This document shows positions 44,834 to 46,292 of a DNA stretch of 46,292 nucleotides, piece by piece (the first letter of the stretch is position 1; every line of letters starts with the position of its first letter). The DNA is from Veillonellaceae bacterium DNF00626 (GTDB taxonomy: Bacteria > Bacillota > Negativicutes > Veillonellales > Dialisteraceae): assembly GCA_001553355.1 (NCBI GenBank), contig KQ960878.1:1-46292 (forward strand), read 5' to 3'. The translations under genes and the position numbers were made by a program. Under the pieces are notes generated by a model. The model searched no databases. It saw only the letters and a program-made list of their open reading frames with translations, and was not told where the DNA came from.

Positions 44834-44901
44834 AAAGAATCGGTGGCAATTTGTTTTTACGTTGATTCTTTAAGTATTATTTCATGTTCGCGCTTTTTAT
44901 T
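44811..44901 (+). terminator. Riboswitch 2 expression-platform terminator
   Basis: GCGCG-G-CATGA (44811-44821) pairs with TCATG-TT-CGCGC (44882-44893) around a small internal loop, with an inner stem AAAGAATC/GATTCTTT (44834-44841 with 44864-44871), followed by TTTTTATT. The 5' arm GCGCGGCATGAGT closely matches GCGTGGCATGAGT in cassette 1. Confidence 0.65.
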
Positions 44902-45309
44902 ATTAATCATAAGATTTGATAATAAAATATATATCGATAATAGAAGGCGAAAGTAAGAAAGTGGATTGTTATGAAAGAAATATGGATAAGCGATGATAGA
45001 GAAAATAAAGTATTTAGCAAAACGAATATTGTAAAGGAGATATTGGTAAAATTGATAGCGAGAGAAATATAAATGGGCAGGATAAATGATGAAAAACAAA
45101 AACATAGTAAAGAAATATATCCTTATAGAATTTTATGCAGGAAGGAGAAACTTGATGAAATACACCTATAAAAAGAAGAGATATTCCTAAGGAAAATAGA
45201 TAAATATAGTAAAAAAGTTAGGAGGTGTTTTACCGCATGTAAGTGAAACGGATATTTTCAATACTAAGGGAAAAGTAAAATTTATTTTATAGTTAATCGA
45301 GGAGGAAGT
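44902..45309 (+). other. Long untranslated leader of cassette 2
   Basis: About 400 bases separate the terminator from the second surface-protein gene. They contain an open frame of 34 codons (45086-45190), whose last 11 codons have their own strong ribosome binding site, and an AGGAGGTG (45220-45227) followed by ATGTAA (45237-45242), a start directly joined to a stop. No normal gene is seen. Confidence 0.45.
45155..45190 (+). CDS. Putative 11-residue leader peptide of cassette 2
   Basis: ATG, codons for MKYTYKKKRYS, and TAA, with GGAAGGAG ending about 8 nt upstream. Like MKRIIYRSHRPP in cassette 1 it starts MK, is strongly basic and contains Tyr, and it sits in the same place between riboswitch and surface-protein gene. 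The frame is open upstream to ATG 45086. Short frames arise easily by chance in AT-rich DNA, so confidence is limited. Confidence 0.35.
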   Translation: MKYTYKKKRYS

Positions 45310-46292
45310 ATGAGTTATTACATGAGTCACAAACAAATGAAAAAATTAGCCGTAGGTATAGTTACTCTTTTAATGGCAGGCGGATGTCAAGCATCAGTAT
45401 CAGCTGATACATCAAAGGCGATTGTAGGAGGAGAAACAACACTGACCGAAGATCGAGTTGTTGATGTATTAGAACCTGCAGCACCAAGAAGAGCTTATGC
45501 CGGGATATTTAATGAATCAGCAGAAAACCCTACTGTTTTAGATATGGCAGGACATAACCTGACAATCCAATCATTTGTTAAGGATGGTGGAAAAGAAGAG
45601 GGTGTTGCAGGACCTATTGGTATTTTAGGTATGCAGGGGTCAAAAATAGAAATTTATAGCAATAAAAATCAGTCAAATGCACCTAAGAGTACGATTACTA
45701 TCCATGAAGTGGCAAAGTATAGCGATGCTGCAGCGCAAGGTGGAGGTCAATTTGGTGCTATTGGTATCAAAATGGGAGATATGTACGCTAAGAAATCAAG
45801 TACGGCAAATATTGACACAGATGTGGTTATCGAAAAATTATTAGGGGGCACATGGTATACCAGAGGTATTGAGGCATATGGACTTGCTACTTTAAACATT
45901 AAAGGGACATTTAAAATAAATCCGGGAGCCATAGGAATTTTAAAACCGAAAAGTGGAAATATATTTACAAGTGCTATTTTCTTTAGTGAAGATGGGGGAA
46001 AAATAAATATTCATACAGTGGATATAGATGATTCTCAAAAAAATACGTTACGACGTGGGATTTATGCAGCTAACGGAGGTAAAACTAATTCGGTAGCATC
46101 AATGCTTCACATTGGTGGGGGAATTTTTAAAGTAAAAGAAGATGCGAAGGGTGACTATTATCTTATGGATTTAGGAAAAGGCGCCCAGGTTTATTTCAAT
46201 ACTAATGAAAATGGAACTGCCGTAGGTACACAGACAGCTGATTTACAGGGAACTATTCGTATGAATGGGGCTTCAGCGTATATTGGACTGAC
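45310..46292 (+). CDS. Second B12-riboswitch-controlled surface protein, N-terminal part (runs off the window)
   Basis: The frame opens at ATG 45310 after AGGAGGA and stays open to the window end (327 codons), so the 3' part is missing. Residues 1-9 are a hydrophilic extension, then QMKKLAVGIVTLLMAGGCQASVSA, which matches the signal peptide of autotransporter 1 (NMKKLAAGVAILLMAGCYQAMA) with the same Met10 offset. Cleavage after Ala32 is likely. The remainder is beta-rich with repeated short strands (TVLDMAGHNLTIQSF, KIEIYSNKN, STITIHEVAKY, LNIKGTFKINP), like a beta-helix passenger. A C-terminal barrel is expected beyond the window. It is a paralog by signal and cassette layout; passengers differ. 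Confidence 0.85.
   Translation, partial: MSYYMSHKQMKKLAVGIVTLLMAGGCQASVSADTSKAIVGGETTLTEDRVVDVLEPAAPRRAYAGIFNESAENPTVLDMAGHNLTIQSFVKDGGKEEGVAGPIGILGMQGSKIEIYSNKNQSNAPKSTITIHEVAKYSDAAAQGGGQFGAIGIKMGDMYAKKSSTANIDTDVVIEKLLGGTWYTRGIEAYGLATLNIKGTFKINPGAIGILKPKSGNIFTSAIFFSEDGGKINIHTVDIDDSQKNTLRRGIYAANGGKTNSVASMLHIGGGIFKVKEDAKGDYYLMDLGKGAQVYFNTNENGTAVGTQTADLQGTIRMNGASAYIGL

Noticed and set aside
44857-45105. 82-codon minus-strand frame after riboswitch 2
   Set aside because: It lies opposite the riboswitch terminator and leader, is made of AT-rich Phe/Ile/Tyr codons and lacks a ribosome binding site.
1-46292. CRISPR arrays, rRNA, tRNA, insertion sequences
   Set aside because: No regularly spaced repeats, conserved rRNA stretches, tRNA cloverleafs or transposase genes were recognised by eye.

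Overview
The window looks like a chromosomal segment of a low-GC, Gram-negative-type Firmicute of the class Negativicutes (a Veillonella/Dialister-like relative; the species cannot be fixed from this sequence). The core genes are of Firmicute type: gatCAB, a Gram-positive-style lexA/yneA divergent pair with CGAAC...GTTCG-like boxes, a T-box leader, and a miaB-mutS-mutL-miaA-hfq-ynbB string. The right end nevertheless encodes autotransporters with an outer-membrane beta-barrel, which requires a second membrane. Almost every gene reads on the + strand. The exceptions are the methionine-synthesis operon, lexA and a tyrosine recombinase.

Layout. 178-2740: a two-gene unit for membrane proteins, one LemA-like. 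3150-6668: gatCAB (tRNA amidotransferase) plus a small membrane protein. 6778-13595: uvrB-uvrA-uvrC (nucleotide excision repair). 13873-18105: a PadR-type regulator, rpmF with a consensus promoter, an orphan ABC substrate-binding protein, thrC and a VTT-domain membrane protein. 18163-22442 (minus strand): a methionine operon, read from a promoter and a T-box leader into a separate MetH activation-domain protein, a MetH core lacking that domain, and MetF. 22793-27429: a ribose operon, rbsKDACB. 27619-29445: murB and a P-loop/Asp23-like fusion protein. 29555-38485: miaB-mutS-mutL-methyltransferase-miaA-hfq-ynbB, mostly overlapping. 38572-39794: divergent lexA and yneA (SOS control) with candidate LexA boxes. 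39840-40823: a lone tyrosine recombinase.

The most unusual part is 41308-46292. Two cassettes stand in tandem. Each has a promoter, a cobalamin riboswitch, a riboswitch-linked intrinsic terminator, a short basic leader peptide with a strong ribosome binding site, and a gene for a secreted surface protein. The first is a complete 889-residue autotransporter; the second runs off the window. Surface autotransporters controlled by B12 riboswitches suggest a cobalamin-responsive cell-surface system, possibly for corrinoid capture or for B12-dependent adhesion. That fits an organism whose MetH, encoded 20 kb away, needs cobalamin.

No rRNA, tRNA, CRISPR array or insertion sequence was recognised. 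Intrinsic terminators separate nearly every transcription unit. Several genes have starts inside a longer open frame, and these were corrected using ribosome binding sites and promoters: thrC, murB, lexA, metF, rbsK, rpmF and uvrC.
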